The notes under the pieces are model-generated. The model did no database searches and was not told the DNA's origin. It saw only the letters and a program-made list of their open reading frames with translations. From contig NZ_VUMV01000004.1 of assembly GCF_009696005.1 (NCBI RefSeq), positions 206,012 to 270,011 of the forward strand: a stretch of DNA of 64,000 nucleotides, written 5' to 3'. Below, one piece after another: positions 1 through 8,984 of this stretch (positions are counted from its first letter, which is position 1; each line of letters begins with the position of its first letter). Source of the stretch: Bilifractor porci. GTDB taxonomy: Bacteria > Bacillota > Clostridia > Lachnospirales > Lachnospiraceae. Position numbers and translations under genes: made by a program.

Positions 1-1022
1 ATCAGGACAAAGGCTTCAAAACTGATGCTTTTTGTGTAGTCTCTCCAGCTCATGATTCGGAGTTTTCCCGGAAGGAAAAACAGGGAAAGTCCCAGCAGCG
101 TCACTGCGGCAATCTGTAGGAACGGCACCCAGGAACTTAAAATCCACAGAACCATCATTGCTAGCAGAACCGTCAGTACATACTTCTCCTTCCGGCTCAT
201 TTTTTCAGGCATACGTCTGGTTTCTCTGCGGATGTACGCCTGAATTTTTTCTTCCGAGAGGGGAGCCGGCTGAAAAATTCTGACGCACACAGCCCATGCA
301 AACGGCAGCGCCGCACAGGCAAGAGGGATTCCAAACAGCATCCAATGCACAAAGGGAATTGTCTGTCCCGTGTTTTTTTCCAGAAGACTTACGGCAAGCA
401 CATTAAGAGCCGACCCGGCCGGGGTCATCATCCCTCCGATCATACTGGCCACCGGCAGGGAAATCATATAAGCCCTGGCCGTCCGGTGCCGTTCCTCCGG
501 ACTGTCGTACGCGTCGAGAAATTCAAGGATCATCGGGATAAATACTGCCGCGGCGGCAACATTAGAGATGACAGAAGAAAGAAGGCAGGTGACAAGCATA
601 ATGGCAAACATGAGCCTCCTTGTGTTCTGCCCGAACCTCCGCATCAGCGCCAGCAGAAATCTCCTTGTCACAGACACCTTTGTCAAGGCGGAAGAGATCC
701 CATAGGATGCCAGAACAAAAAACAACGTCGGGTTTGTATAACCGCTGAACGCTCCCTGTACAGAATCCGTGCAGCGAAAAAAATAAAGGAATGCCGCGGA
801 CATTAGGCAGACAATGCCCAGCGGAAGTGCCTCTGTCACCAGAAGCACAATGACCGCCAGCAGGACGCCTAATGTATTCCGTGCCGGAACCGGGAAGTTT
901 TCTCCCACAGGAACCAGAAATATCCCGGCAAGAATACCAATGGCCGCCGCAACTCCTATTATCTGGAGCTTTCCGGCTTTTCCGTTTTCGATTATTTCAA
1001 ACTTCTCTTCTTCCGTTCCCAT
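1..1022 (-). CDS. SLC13/DASS-type anion:sodium symporter, C-terminus beyond window
   Basis: About 340 N-terminal residues are visible; the frame is still open at the left edge, so the C-terminal half is missing. Translation gives many hydrophobic helices and the segments SNVAAAAVFIP (about residues 153-163) and MTPAGSALN (199-207), which resemble the substrate/Na+ hairpin motifs of the divalent anion:Na+ symporter family. It should be an inner-membrane importer of a carboxylate or other anion; the substrate cannot be read from the sequence. The ATG at 1022 follows GGGAG by 7 nt. It starts 38 bp after the stop of the URO-D/MtaA-family gene, so the two are probably co-transcribed from the promoter near 2236. 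Family assignment is from motif memory; another ion transporter-superfamily member is possible. Confidence 0.72.
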   Translation of the reverse strand, partial: MGTEEEKFEIIENGKAGKLQIIGVAAAIGILAGIFLVPVGENFPVPARNTLGVLLAVIVLLVTEALPLGIVCLMSAAFLYFFRCTDSVQGAFSGYTNPTLFFVLASYGISSALTKVSVTRRFLLALMRRFGQNTRRLMFAIMLVTCLLSSVISNVAAAAVFIPMILEFLDAYDSPEERHRTARAYMISLPVASMIGGMMTPAGSALNVLAVSLLEKNTGQTIPFVHWMLFGIPLACAALPFAWAVCVRIFQPAPLSEEKIQAYIRRETRRMPEKMSRKEKYVLTVLLAMMVLWILSSWVPFLQIAAVTLLGLSLFFLPGKLRIMSWRDYTKSISFEAFVL

Positions 1023-1060
1023 AGACCGGCTCCCTGTCACTGTTTCTATTCGATCAACTG

Positions 1061-2128
1061 TTACCCGTTCATCTCCAGATATTTCTTACGGCTGTACCGG
1101 TAGAGCTCCTCCGCCAGATTTACCTTGCGGTCCGGTTTCATATCTTTCAGGCGGCAGGCAAAGCGTCCTGAGAAAGCCAGATCATCCACGCGTCGGTGGA
1201 TATCCGCAACTGCTTCCTCATCACTCATATCCTCCGGTATTACATACAGGGTGCATTGTGCCAGGTTTTTTCCGTACTGTTCCATGATCGCTTTCTTGTC
1301 GTTTGCCCTGTCCTGTCCTTCCCAGGCATCGAATCCGGCTTCTATGATCAGCGGCATCAGTGTGCCGATGTTTCCGCAGGAATGCAGTGTAATGAACATC
1401 CCCAGGTCATGAGCTGCCTTTGTGACCTTCTGATACTGGGGAAGAAACAGCTCGCGGAAAATTTTTGGTGAAAAGAAGGTGCTTTTTTCTGTCCCCATAT
1501 CGTCATGGAACAGGATCATATCCGCGTGGTAATATTTTTTCGCGATTTTTATCAGTTCGATGTGCCACTCGGCAAGCCTGTCATAGAAAGCAGTCAGCTC
1601 CTCCGGGCATTCCAGCAGCGCCACGAAGGCATCTTCAAAACTCGTCAGATCCGCGGTCCTCTCGAAAAAGCCGTTGACGATGATAAAATAGCTCAGCCTG
1701 TCCTCTGTCACCTTATCCTTATAGTTCTTCTCATAGTCTGCCGCCCAGTCTATCGCATTCAGATCCGGCCACTGAATTTCCTTTTCCCAGTTCTCAATAT
1801 CCGACAGCGCACGGGTTCCAGGCGTCACCATCGCCGCGTGTGACAGCGGCTCGTAGGTCCACTGAATCCCGAACCAGTCCGTCCCGCCGAAATTTCTTGC
1901 CCTGGCGTCCGGCATCACGACTGGCTGAATCTGGTTATTTTCAATCTGCTGATTGGGAACCCACAGGTGTTTCTCTCCGCGCAGCATACGGAGCATATTT
2001 TCCTTCGGGGTGATCGGATAATTGTACTTTGGTGCCTTTCCTTCCGGAGAGCCGTAAATACTCATGACCGTATATTCTCCCACCTGTTTCAGTTCCTGAT
2101 CGATCATCTCATCATATTTGTCCGTCAT
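1061..2128 (-). CDS. MtaA/URO-D superfamily methyltransferase-like protein with intact zinc motif
   Basis: 355 residues from the ATG at 2128, chosen because AGGAGG lies 6 nt upstream; the open frame extends further 5' but lacks such a site. The fold family covers uroporphyrinogen decarboxylase and cobalamin:coenzyme M methyltransferases. It carries His249-Ser-Cys251 and Cys325, i.e. H-x-C-x73-C, the zinc ligand pattern of MtaA-type methyltransferases that activate a thiol acceptor, plus HDDMG at 208-212. It lacks the RQAGR signature of true HemE. The role is probably methyl transfer from a corrinoid protein or a related lyase reaction, but no corrinoid protein is encoded in the window. It is first in an operon with the SLC13-type transporter. 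The substrate is unknown. Confidence 0.8.
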   Translation of the reverse strand: MTDKYDEMIDQELKQVGEYTVMSIYGSPEGKAPKYNYPITPKENMLRMLRGEKHLWVPNQQIENNQIQPVVMPDARARNFGGTDWFGIQWTYEPLSHAAMVTPGTRALSDIENWEKEIQWPDLNAIDWAADYEKNYKDKVTEDRLSYFIIVNGFFERTADLTSFEDAFVALLECPEELTAFYDRLAEWHIELIKIAKKYYHADMILFHDDMGTEKSTFFSPKIFRELFLPQYQKVTKAAHDLGMFITLHSCGNIGTLMPLIIEAGFDAWEGQDRANDKKAIMEQYGKNLAQCTLYVIPEDMSDEEAVADIHRRVDDLAFSGRFACRLKDMKPDRKVNLAEELYRYSRKKYLEMNG

Positions 2129-2235
2129 TTTTCTCCTCCTGTCTTCCCGATGCCGCACCTTTGCAGGAAAACCGGTTCCTGTTTCTCCCCTCCGCACATC
2201 AAGGACTGCATCGCATTGATAAAATTGATACAGCC

Positions 2236-2270
2236 AGTATATAATCTGAATTTCCTGATGATAATCCGCA
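2236..2270 (-). promoter_or_regulatory. Promoter with TGCGGATT box upstream of the first URO-D-family gene
   Basis: On the minus strand the 35 bp read TGCGGA, then TTATCA (-35-like, 4/6), 17 nt, then TATACT (-10, 5/6). The same arrangement with identical spacing is at 5815-5849. The box TGCGGATT overlaps the -35, where an activator or repressor would act. The -10 lies 108 nt upstream of the start codon at 2128. Confidence 0.55.
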
Positions 2271-2398
2271 TTTTTCAGGGAAAAGCCACCGGATTTTCCG
2301 CTTTTCCTGCCGAAGAAACGGTGTCTGAGGTTTCTCCCTCAGACACCGCGAATCGGATGCTTATTCTGTTTTGCTTTCTCTGCTTTGCTTCTTCCGTT

Positions 2399-4033
2399 TT
2401 ACTTTTTCTGTTGGCAGGATGGAGATGTCTGATCCTCTGTCCCCGTTTTTTTACTTACAGCCAGCTGCTCCCTCCTCCTTGCCTTTGGTTCCACAATATA
2501 ATAGGACACCAGCAGCTTCAGCCTCTCCTCCGGTTTATTCAGATCCACCCCGATCAGCTTCTGAATCCGTTCCAGCCGGTAAGTGAGCGTACTTCTGTGA
2601 ATAAACAATTCATTCGCCGTGCGGAGCACGTTTCTTTCATGCTCCAGATAGACAAGAAGGGTTTCGTACAGCTCAGAATTATTTTTCTGATCATATTCAC
2701 GGAGCTTCCGCAGCGCCGAGGAACAGAGCAAGTCCCCGGGAATGTCCCGGCCGGCACATTCCGCCATATAGTCCAGCATAAAGTCATCAAAATAGTAATA
2801 CCAGTACATACTGCTGCTGATGCGCCCGAATTCCAGCGCTATTTTTGCCATTTTATAGGCCTTGGAAATCTGATAAAAATCCCGGATTTCCGAGCTGACG
2901 CCGATTTTCAGCAGCCCCTCCCTCATCAGGACGGCAATCCGGCTCACGGCATCCGCAGGTTTGTCATGGTTATAGGAAAGATTCACCACTACGGTAATCC
3001 CGTTTTCATGGAAAAAAGCGTGCCCGGTTGAGATCTGATATTCGATCTGGTTCAGGACCGCATAGGAGGAAATGAGGTTGAAATCCTTTTGTTCCGTCAC
3101 AATCCGCATGCAGATATAGCGATCTGTCCTGTTCCATCTCTGAAACTGTAGGTGATCCATAATCTGCCGTTCATCCACCTGTTCCCCATTGCACATGGAG
3201 ATCAGAAGGTGATCCGTGTCATTATCTATACTGAACTGCTCCAAAAGTCCGCCCTGCAGATAGTATTCCAGCAGGTCTCCCAGATAATCCAGCGCCAGGT
3301 AATCACCGGGAATGATACTGCTGTCTATTTCATTCACCAGGATTCTTCCCAGATAAATATCCTCATTCCAGAGATTGCGGAACAAAATCCGATAGCCTGT
3401 CTGCTCCGACGGAAACATATCCGCCCGCTTTTCCCGCAGCCCATTCTGATAAACAATATCCGTCTTAAAATCATTGATTGTAGACAGCGCCACCATCGTC
3501 TGTCCGGTTCTTTTATCCCGGTCTCTCTGCGCCATGCCCGCACGGTAGCCGGTTTCCGCCAGAATAACGAACTCCTTATTATGAATAAACAGGGGATTGT
3601 TAAAAATATCCCTGCTTGCGTCCAGAATTTCCTGCAGAGGACGGCGCTGGCTGAGAGAGGCCTGAAGCCTGATATCCCACCGGCGCAACCGGTCAAACAC
3701 GTCCTGCACCATGCTGAAGATTTCCAGGGGATTATTCGTATCCAGCACGACAATGGCCGGCGTATTCTCCGGCAATACATCCGGGTTGACTTTCCCCGAA
3801 ACCACCATCGGGATCCCCCGGAACATCTGCGCCCGGCTTACCAGATCGCCTGCGGAAATAAAATACACATATTCCGGCTTCAGCATAATGCCAAGCGCAT
3901 AGAGCCTTACGCCCGTCAGGATCTGGCTGTCTCCGCTCCCGTAATACTCTATTTTCTTCCCGTACTGATCCAGGGCATCCGCAATGATGCGGAGGTTCAG
4001 ACGAAATCCGGGCTGAAACACCTTTTTCTTCAT
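2399..4033 (-). CDS. PucR/CdaR-type transcriptional regulator
   Basis: 544 residues. The C-terminus (about 455-515) has the PucR-family helix-turn-helix: a run of LEHERNVLRTANELFIHRST followed by LTYRLERIQKLIGVDL. The N-terminal part is a ligand-sensing region like that of PucR proteins and the middle resembles the GGDEF-related segment of the CdaR group. Start at 4033 follows AGGGGG by 6 nt. Such proteins usually activate catabolic genes when a small molecule is present. It sits between the MtaA-like gene and the GPH transporter, both preceded by the same TGCGGATT promoter module, so it is the obvious candidate regulator (inference). No copy of that box is seen in its own leader. Confidence 0.88.
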   Translation of the reverse strand: MKKKVFQPGFRLNLRIIADALDQYGKKIEYYGSGDSQILTGVRLYALGIMLKPEYVYFISAGDLVSRAQMFRGIPMVVSGKVNPDVLPENTPAIVVLDTNNPLEIFSMVQDVFDRLRRWDIRLQASLSQRRPLQEILDASRDIFNNPLFIHNKEFVILAETGYRAGMAQRDRDKRTGQTMVALSTINDFKTDIVYQNGLREKRADMFPSEQTGYRILFRNLWNEDIYLGRILVNEIDSSIIPGDYLALDYLGDLLEYYLQGGLLEQFSIDNDTDHLLISMCNGEQVDERQIMDHLQFQRWNRTDRYICMRIVTEQKDFNLISSYAVLNQIEYQISTGHAFFHENGITVVVNLSYNHDKPADAVSRIAVLMREGLLKIGVSSEIRDFYQISKAYKMAKIALEFGRISSSMYWYYYFDDFMLDYMAECAGRDIPGDLLCSSALRKLREYDQKNNSELYETLLVYLEHERNVLRTANELFIHRSTLTYRLERIQKLIGVDLNKPEERLKLLVSYYIVEPKARRREQLAVSKKTGTEDQTSPSCQQKK

Positions 4034-4190
4034 TCTCTACCCCCTCGGGCTGACTGTTCTGCCGGTTCGCAGGCGGATGGCAAGTTTTACAAGGCACGCG
4101 CTGATACCTGTTGCCGTTTCCGAACCGAATACTTCCCGGTTTACAAACGGGTCACAAGCCTCTGCTTTGAAGCCGGACTAATACAGTAAG

Positions 4191-4211
4191 AAGGGGTGCG
4201 CGGCACCCCTT
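4191..4211 (-). terminator. Hairpin after the GPH transporter gene
   Basis: Perfect 9-bp stem AAGGGGTGC / GCACCCCTT with a 3-nt loop, 48 bp past the stop codon of the transporter. On the minus strand it is followed by CTTACTGTATT, only weakly T-rich, so termination may be partial, letting some transcription reach the PucR gene. Confidence 0.4.
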
Positions 4212-4258
4212 CCCATCAGTATACGTTAACATCAGCTGCAACAAAAGCGTTTTTCCAA

Positions 4259-5668
4259 TCAGGCCGCTTTTCTGGCCGCTATTTCATTCTGGTACTGAAC
4301 GACTTTGTCCTTTGTGAGATGGAAACCGGCCAGAAGAAGGACGCCTGCAATGATCAGGGCAATGGCCGGAACCACAATAAACGCAACGCAGATTCCCTTT
4401 TTCAGTTCCTCTGTCGCAGATGCGGGATCAATTTTTGTGCTGAAGTTTGCCGCTGCCAGGCAGGCATTAATAATAATGCCGCGGGTCATAATGGAAACCT
4501 TCAGCGGGACGTTCTGCAGGCCGCTGATCCATCCGGTCGCGTTTTTCCCGGTTTTCCACTCGGAATAAATAATGGTATCCGCATAGAGCGCCGGTGTACA
4601 GGCATATCCGATGCCGTACCCGAACTGCGCGACGGACATCAGAATGATAACCAGCATAACATTGCTGTAAGCGGCGTTCGCGACAAACATCACCACCGCC
4701 ATGGCAAAGAAGGTGATGATTGTAGTGGTCCTTGTTGTGAGCTTGTTGGCCACAAATTTGGACAGGTAGGATCCGATCACGCACAAGATATTTGCCACAA
4801 GAATATAGGTGGCCATCAAGCCCTTGTTCTGCGCGACATAGGTAAAGTAGTAGATCGCCGCGCCCATGCACACAAAATTGAACATCCACTTGGCCAGATC
4901 CGCAAGCAGAAGCACAAGGAGCGGAGGATTCTGGACCAGAGACTTCAGCAGGTCCCCGCCGCTTGTCCTGGTTGTGTCTTTCTTTGCAGCAGTCTGTGAG
5001 GTTTCTACTTCCTCATAGCCCTCAAACATCTTAAAATGGGCAAAATACAGGACTGCCATAAAAATACCGAGAGTGAACGCCGTTGCCCCGTACTGGTTTA
5101 CCTCGCTCAAATGAGCGGCAAAGAAAGCTGCGAGAGGCGGTCCTACATAGGAGAACAGGACTTTGGACAGGTTTGCCCATGCCGCCCTGGTGGATGCCAA
5201 CTGGGCGCGATCCTCAGGCGTTTTTCCGGCGACCGCAATCATGGAAACGTTGGCAACATACGGAAAATTCCATGCCACGTGGCTTACAATGGTGGCCACG
5301 ATAATAATGACTGCAGATACCGCCGTACTGCCGATCTTGATAAACTGGAAGGCGTAAAGGAACGGGACCAGCCACGGCAGGAGAATCAGCCAGGAACGGT
5401 ATCGTCCCCATTTCTTCGGTTTGATACTGTTCAGGATCGCCCCATAAATCCACGAAAGGCATGCGTCCACGGTACTGGCAATCGTGGTGATCAGCGTTAC
5501 CATCGGAAGGCTGAAGGCTGCCAGATTCGTCAGAAAGAAGTTGAAATAGTAGCTTTCAACATTCGTCATGAGCGAAAATCCGCAGTCACCGACGCCATAG
5601 AACACCTTCAGCGCTTTGCTGAGAGGCTTGCCGCCCTGGTTTTCGGCAGTTTTACTTGCTTCACTCAT
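4259..5668 (-). CDS. GPH-family (MFS) glycoside/cation symporter
   Basis: 469 residues with about twelve hydrophobic segments. The N-terminal part (FYGVGDCGFSLMTNVESYYF, then KPKKWGRYRSWL near 85) is typical of glycoside-pentoside-hexuronide:cation symporters. It should import a sugar or related organic solute with Na+ or H+. GAGGAGG lies 7 nt before the ATG at 5668. The leader is long (about 150 nt from the TATACT -10) and contains a dispersed 41-nt element. Its promoter module matches the one before the MtaA-like gene, pointing to a shared substrate pathway. The exact substrate is not deducible. Confidence 0.87.
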   Translation of the reverse strand: MSEASKTAENQGGKPLSKALKVFYGVGDCGFSLMTNVESYYFNFFLTNLAAFSLPMVTLITTIASTVDACLSWIYGAILNSIKPKKWGRYRSWLILLPWLVPFLYAFQFIKIGSTAVSAVIIIVATIVSHVAWNFPYVANVSMIAVAGKTPEDRAQLASTRAAWANLSKVLFSYVGPPLAAFFAAHLSEVNQYGATAFTLGIFMAVLYFAHFKMFEGYEEVETSQTAAKKDTTRTSGGDLLKSLVQNPPLLVLLLADLAKWMFNFVCMGAAIYYFTYVAQNKGLMATYILVANILCVIGSYLSKFVANKLTTRTTTIITFFAMAVVMFVANAAYSNVMLVIILMSVAQFGYGIGYACTPALYADTIIYSEWKTGKNATGWISGLQNVPLKVSIMTRGIIINACLAAANFSTKIDPASATEELKKGICVAFIVVPAIALIIAGVLLLAGFHLTKDKVVQYQNEIAARKAA

Positions 5669-5740
5669 TTCTATTCCTCCTCATTTTTTCTTTTTACAGC
5701 GCAGAATTTACGCTTTTGCCATCAATCAGTCTCTCCACCA

Positions 5741-5781
5741 CCTGCATGCAGGCATGCGTGGCGTCAGGATTTTGACACTGT
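5741..5781 (-). repeat. 41-nt dispersed element, copy 1 (GPH transporter leader)
   Basis: About 37 of 41 positions match 31909-31948, with one 1-nt indel. On the minus strand it can fold as GCATG-CCTG-CATGC; in the other copy the A-to-G change keeps a G-U pair. It lies in the transcribed leader 73 nt before the start codon. Confidence 0.7.
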
Positions 5782-5814
5782 AGCCGTAAACTCTTGTGTA
5801 ATTTTATAGCATAA

Positions 5815-5849
5815 AGTATAGAATAATTTAATTTTTAGGTAAATCCGCA
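5815..5849 (-). promoter_or_regulatory. Promoter with TGCGGATT box upstream of the GPH transporter
   Basis: Minus strand reads TGCGGA, TTTACC, 17 nt, TATACT: the same 35-bp geometry as at 2236-2270, although the 17-nt spacers are unrelated in sequence. That argues for selection on the box and -10 rather than a copied block. Confidence 0.6.
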
Positions 5850-5987
5850 CAAATGTGAACGATACCTTACAGCTTTCCGCTTTTTTGTACAGTATTTTTA
5901 CTGCCACTTCTTCACGTCATCTGCTACACTACTGTATAGACCCGGCGGCAAAGCAGCCGGGAACTATCATAAGGAGCAGCGAACTTT

Positions 5988-7022
5988 ATGGAAAAGGGAA
6001 AAGATAAAATGGAAAACCCGGGCGGAATGAAAGTTCTTCCTTTCCATAAGACACAGGAAGATGCCGTTCAGGCCTATCAGGAATTTTACCGCGGCCGTCC
6101 TCTTCTTCCGGGGATTTTCCTGAAAGAATCCCACATTCAGGAAATGCAGGGAGGCTATGTCCCCTATTTTCTGATCAGCGGTACGGCTGACGTTGATGCC
6201 GTCTATGAGGCGCAGGACACCTCTCCCGCAGAGGGTCCCGGAAAAATCCGCAAAATCGTGTCCGAATACCAGGCTGTCCGCAAAGCCACTGTCGATTACT
6301 ACCACCTCCCGGTCAACGCGTCCGGGCAGATACCGGAATCCTTTATGAAAAATCTGGAGCCGTTCCGCCTGAAGGAGCTGATTCCGGCGGAGGATTCTCC
6401 GGAAAAAGAGCATATACAGGATTTTCTGACTATCGACATTCAAAAGGATCCGGAAGCCGAACAGAAGCGGGTTTCCGAGATCATGTCCGGAATCCTGAAG
6501 GGCTCCGTCCATCACAGCTATGTGAAGGAAGAGCGGATCAGCGCTGACTATCAGAATGAGAAAGAGCAGTGTGTTCTTTTCCCTGTCTACCTCCTGACCA
6601 CAAAATACGGGAACCGGTATTTTCATTTCGGCATGAACGGACAGACTGGAAAAGTATACGGAGATCTGCCTATAAGCTACCCGCATCTGACAGCGCTGTT
6701 CATGGGACTTTTTGTCGGGGGCGCAGCCGCCGTCTGGGGCATCCTCCGTCTCCTGTTCTTTTTCGCACAGATGCCGGTTTCCGCATTTGTCAACAATACC
6801 TTTCTCCTGATCGGCTTATTTGCCGGCCTCATAGCCGCCAATCATGTCGTATCCGACCGGTACGAAAAAATGAAAAAACCGGCGCCTCCGCCGGAAAAGA
6901 AATATGAGAGCTGTGAGATCCGGAACCGGGAATTTTCTGATATCCTGATCCGGAAACAGTACACAGACAGGAAAAACGTTGTCATCCGGGAAGAAACCGG
7001 AACGCAGACAAACCAAGACTGA
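5988..7022 (+). CDS. Membrane protein related to zinc-ribbon (TFIIB-type) proteins but lacking the ribbon
   Basis: 344 residues. The central part resembles a clostridial family usually annotated TFIIB-type zinc ribbon-containing protein: a KTQEDAVQAYQEFYRGRPLL-like segment, a GGYVPYFLISGTADVDA segment, then FHFGMNGQTGKVYGDLP near 225-240. Here the N-terminal cysteine ribbon is absent and the protein begins directly with this region. Two hydrophobic helices follow at about 245-295, then a charged tail. Start at 5988 uses AAGGAG 11 nt upstream. Function is unknown; it is probably a membrane-anchored protein with a cytosolic or exposed N-terminal domain. The acetyltransferase gene begins 25 bp downstream, so the two likely form one transcript. 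Confidence 0.75.
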   Translation: MEKGKDKMENPGGMKVLPFHKTQEDAVQAYQEFYRGRPLLPGIFLKESHIQEMQGGYVPYFLISGTADVDAVYEAQDTSPAEGPGKIRKIVSEYQAVRKATVDYYHLPVNASGQIPESFMKNLEPFRLKELIPAEDSPEKEHIQDFLTIDIQKDPEAEQKRVSEIMSGILKGSVHHSYVKEERISADYQNEKEQCVLFPVYLLTTKYGNRYFHFGMNGQTGKVYGDLPISYPHLTALFMGLFVGGAAAVWGILRLLFFFAQMPVSAFVNNTFLLIGLFAGLIAANHVVSDRYEKMKKPAPPPEKKYESCEIRNREFSDILIRKQYTDRKNVVIREETGTQTNQD

Positions 7023-7047
7023 AAACACCACGACCGGAGATATAAAA

Positions 7048-7854
7048 ATGTACGAAGATTATAACACACCCGTCCCGGATATACAGGCAGTTCTCTCCCG
7101 CATTCAGTTTGATGAGACAGCCTTTCCTCCGGATCTGGCACATCTGGAAAAACTGATTTACGCCTTCCAGACCCATATTCCTTTTGAGGATCTGGACAGC
7201 TCCTGGCTGAAGCAGCCGCTTCGCCTGGACATCCCCACCCTGTATGAAAAGCTGATTGTCCGGAAGCGGGGCGGCTTCTGTTTTGAGCTGAACGGCTTTT
7301 TGGAACGTTTCCTGAAGGATCTCGGATATGATTGTTATTCCGTATTCTGCCGGATTATTCGCGGCAGGGATTTTGTTCCTCCCTGCACGCACCGCGGCGT
7401 CATTGTCATCCTGAACGGAAATTCCTATTACTGTGATGTGGGTTTCGGAGGTCCCCAGCCTGCGGGTCCGGTTCCTGTCGGCGGCGGAGCCGCTGCCCGG
7501 TACGCCGGGGAACTTTTTCGGACAGATCCGGCAGATGCGGACTGGTGGACGCTGTCCCGCGCGGACAAAAACGGACGTTGGGAAAAAATTCTGCAGTTCA
7601 CCCTTCATCCGCAGAATCCGGCGGAATTTATCCCTGTCTGCTTCTACTGTTCCACACATCCGGACTCTCTTTTTGTCCGGACAAGGCTGGTCAGCCTCCG
7701 CACAGAAAACGGATCTAAAAATATCACCGACGGCACCTTTACCGAGCACTGCGGCGGAGAGGTGCGTTCGGCAGTTCTTCCATCCGTTCGGGAATTCCGC
7801 AGAATCCTGCAGGAAGAATTCGGTATTGCCGCGGGCGGAGGGCAGGACGCCTGA
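7048..7854 (+). CDS. Arylamine N-acetyltransferase
   Basis: 268 residues from the ATG at 7048 (GGAG 8 nt upstream; the longer frame from 6979 overlaps the preceding gene). The Cys-His-Asp triad of the NAT family is visible: RGGFCFELN with Cys78, CTHRGV with His115 and DVGFGG with Asp130. It transfers acetyl from acetyl-CoA to aromatic amines or hydrazines by a ping-pong mechanism in the cytosol. The length is close to the family norm of about 260-280. It is second in a short operon with a membrane protein; the physiological substrate is not evident. Confidence 0.92.
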   Translation: MYEDYNTPVPDIQAVLSRIQFDETAFPPDLAHLEKLIYAFQTHIPFEDLDSSWLKQPLRLDIPTLYEKLIVRKRGGFCFELNGFLERFLKDLGYDCYSVFCRIIRGRDFVPPCTHRGVIVILNGNSYYCDVGFGGPQPAGPVPVGGGAAARYAGELFRTDPADADWWTLSRADKNGRWEKILQFTLHPQNPAEFIPVCFYCSTHPDSLFVRTRLVSLRTENGSKNITDGTFTEHCGGEVRSAVLPSVREFRRILQEEFGIAAGGGQDA

Positions 7855-7870
7855 ACACCCGCGGCAGTTT
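7828..7870 (+). terminator. Terminator overlapping the end of the acetyltransferase gene
   Basis: Stem GCCGCGGG (7828-7835) pairs with CCCGCGGC (7858-7865), followed by AGTTTTT. The left arm lies in the last codons of the acetyltransferase gene; the next gene converges from the right. Confidence 0.55.
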
Positions 7871-7879
7871 TTCCTTCAG

Positions 7880-8890
7880 TCAGACGACTGACACCCCGTA
7901 CTTCTCGATATTGTACCTGCGTATTTCGTCAATGACGATCTTCTCCACTTCCGGATAGATGGTTCCCGGCCCACCGTAGGTAATGCCCGGCCAGAATCCG
8001 GGCAGATCCCCGTACTCCACACAGGCGCGCCTGGTTTCCTTCCGGATTTCTTCTTCCGTCGCGTCCGCGCGGTCAATGACGGAATCCACGCCTCCCATCA
8101 GGAGCATTCTGTCTCCAACCTCTTCGCAGATCTTCGGGATGTTGTTGGTATTCAGGACTCCCTGCCAGATATCCACCCCGATCTCCGCCATATCGTGTAC
8201 CAGAGGCTCCATGTAGGAATCTCCGTGGTGCATGACGATCACATTCTGGGAGTGCAGATAGCTGTACAGCTTCCTGTAAGGCTCCCGGAACAATTCTCGC
8301 CAGGTATCCACCGAGAAAAACAGGCTGGTTCTGGATCCCCAGTCATCGTGCGACACAATGCAGTCCGGATGCAGATGCTCGACAATCAGCTTCATATAGG
8401 TCAGACGGTAATCGCAGATGACATCAATCAACTCCTTCATTGCTTCCGGTTCCAGCAGCATATTCATCAGCGTATCCTCAAAGGTCATCAGCATATGCAG
8501 CTGCTCGAAAATACCGGTTCCCATCACCACCATCGTCAGGTATTTTTCGTGGTCGATCGCCTTCTCGTTTTCTATGGCCGTCTCCCATCCCTCCGAACAC
8601 TTGCCGGCCAGATCGGGAACCTTCACGTATTTTCTCCACTCGGTGATATCTTTGATTACCTGGTTCTCCGGAGTTACCAGAGGTACTGCCGCCGGGGCAT
8701 CCTCCGGGAAGAGAATTTTGGTTCCCCACTGGTCGTAGGATTCCGTGCCCCGGATCCGGTTTCCCCTGACAAGGCGGAAAACCGGATCCCCGGCAATCCC
8801 ACGAAACATCGTGAAGCTGTTGTTCAGACAGACTGGTTTTCCCTGTTTGAATTTCAGGGATTCCAGCAAATTTTCTTTTGGTGTCAGCAT
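7880..8890 (-). CDS. URO-D superfamily protein, H-x-D variant (paralogue 2)
   Basis: 336 residues, starting at 8890 with GGAGG 7 nt upstream. Clearly homologous to the next gene and more distantly to the MtaA-like protein at 1061-2128. It has HDDWG at 181-185 and HHGDSY at 221-226. Where the MtaA-like protein has H-S-C (zinc ligands), this one aligns as H222-G-D224, and no C-terminal ligand cysteine is found (region GITYGGPG instead). It may therefore bind a different metal or none, and may be a decarboxylase or lyase rather than a thiol methyltransferase. It follows its paralogue by 94 bp with a stem-loop between. Substrate unknown. Confidence 0.8.
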   Translation of the reverse strand: MLTPKENLLESLKFKQGKPVCLNNSFTMFRGIAGDPVFRLVRGNRIRGTESYDQWGTKILFPEDAPAAVPLVTPENQVIKDITEWRKYVKVPDLAGKCSEGWETAIENEKAIDHEKYLTMVVMGTGIFEQLHMLMTFEDTLMNMLLEPEAMKELIDVICDYRLTYMKLIVEHLHPDCIVSHDDWGSRTSLFFSVDTWRELFREPYRKLYSYLHSQNVIVMHHGDSYMEPLVHDMAEIGVDIWQGVLNTNNIPKICEEVGDRMLLMGGVDSVIDRADATEEEIRKETRRACVEYGDLPGFWPGITYGGPGTIYPEVEKIVIDEIRRYNIEKYGVSVV

Positions 8891-8914
8891 GGCAGTTCCT
8901 CCTTTTCCGGTTCA

Positions 8915-8938
8915 GGCGGCATTTTCCGCCCTGCCGCC
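8915..8938 (-). other. Intercistronic stem-loop between the two URO-D paralogues
   Basis: Stem GGCGGCA / TGCCGCC, 7 bp with a 10-nt loop, placed just before the AAGGAGG site of paralogue 2. No T-tract follows, so it more likely affects message stability or the expression ratio than causes termination. Confidence 0.4.
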
Positions 8939-8984
8939 CGACCTCTCTGTGTGATAGATGCAGAATCCGAATAAGAAATGCAGC

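Larger units (their letters stand above)
5669..5987. other. Divergent intergenic region, 319 bp
   Basis: No gene seen. Leftward it holds the leader of the GPH transporter with the 41-nt dispersed element (5741-5781) and promoter module (5815-5849). Rightward it holds a short inverted repeat CAGTA-TTTT-TACTG at 5890-5903, a possible extended -10 TGCTACACT near 5930, and a hairpin CCCGGC...GCCGGG at 5941-5961 just before the AAGGAG site of the plus-strand gene. Confidence 0.6.
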
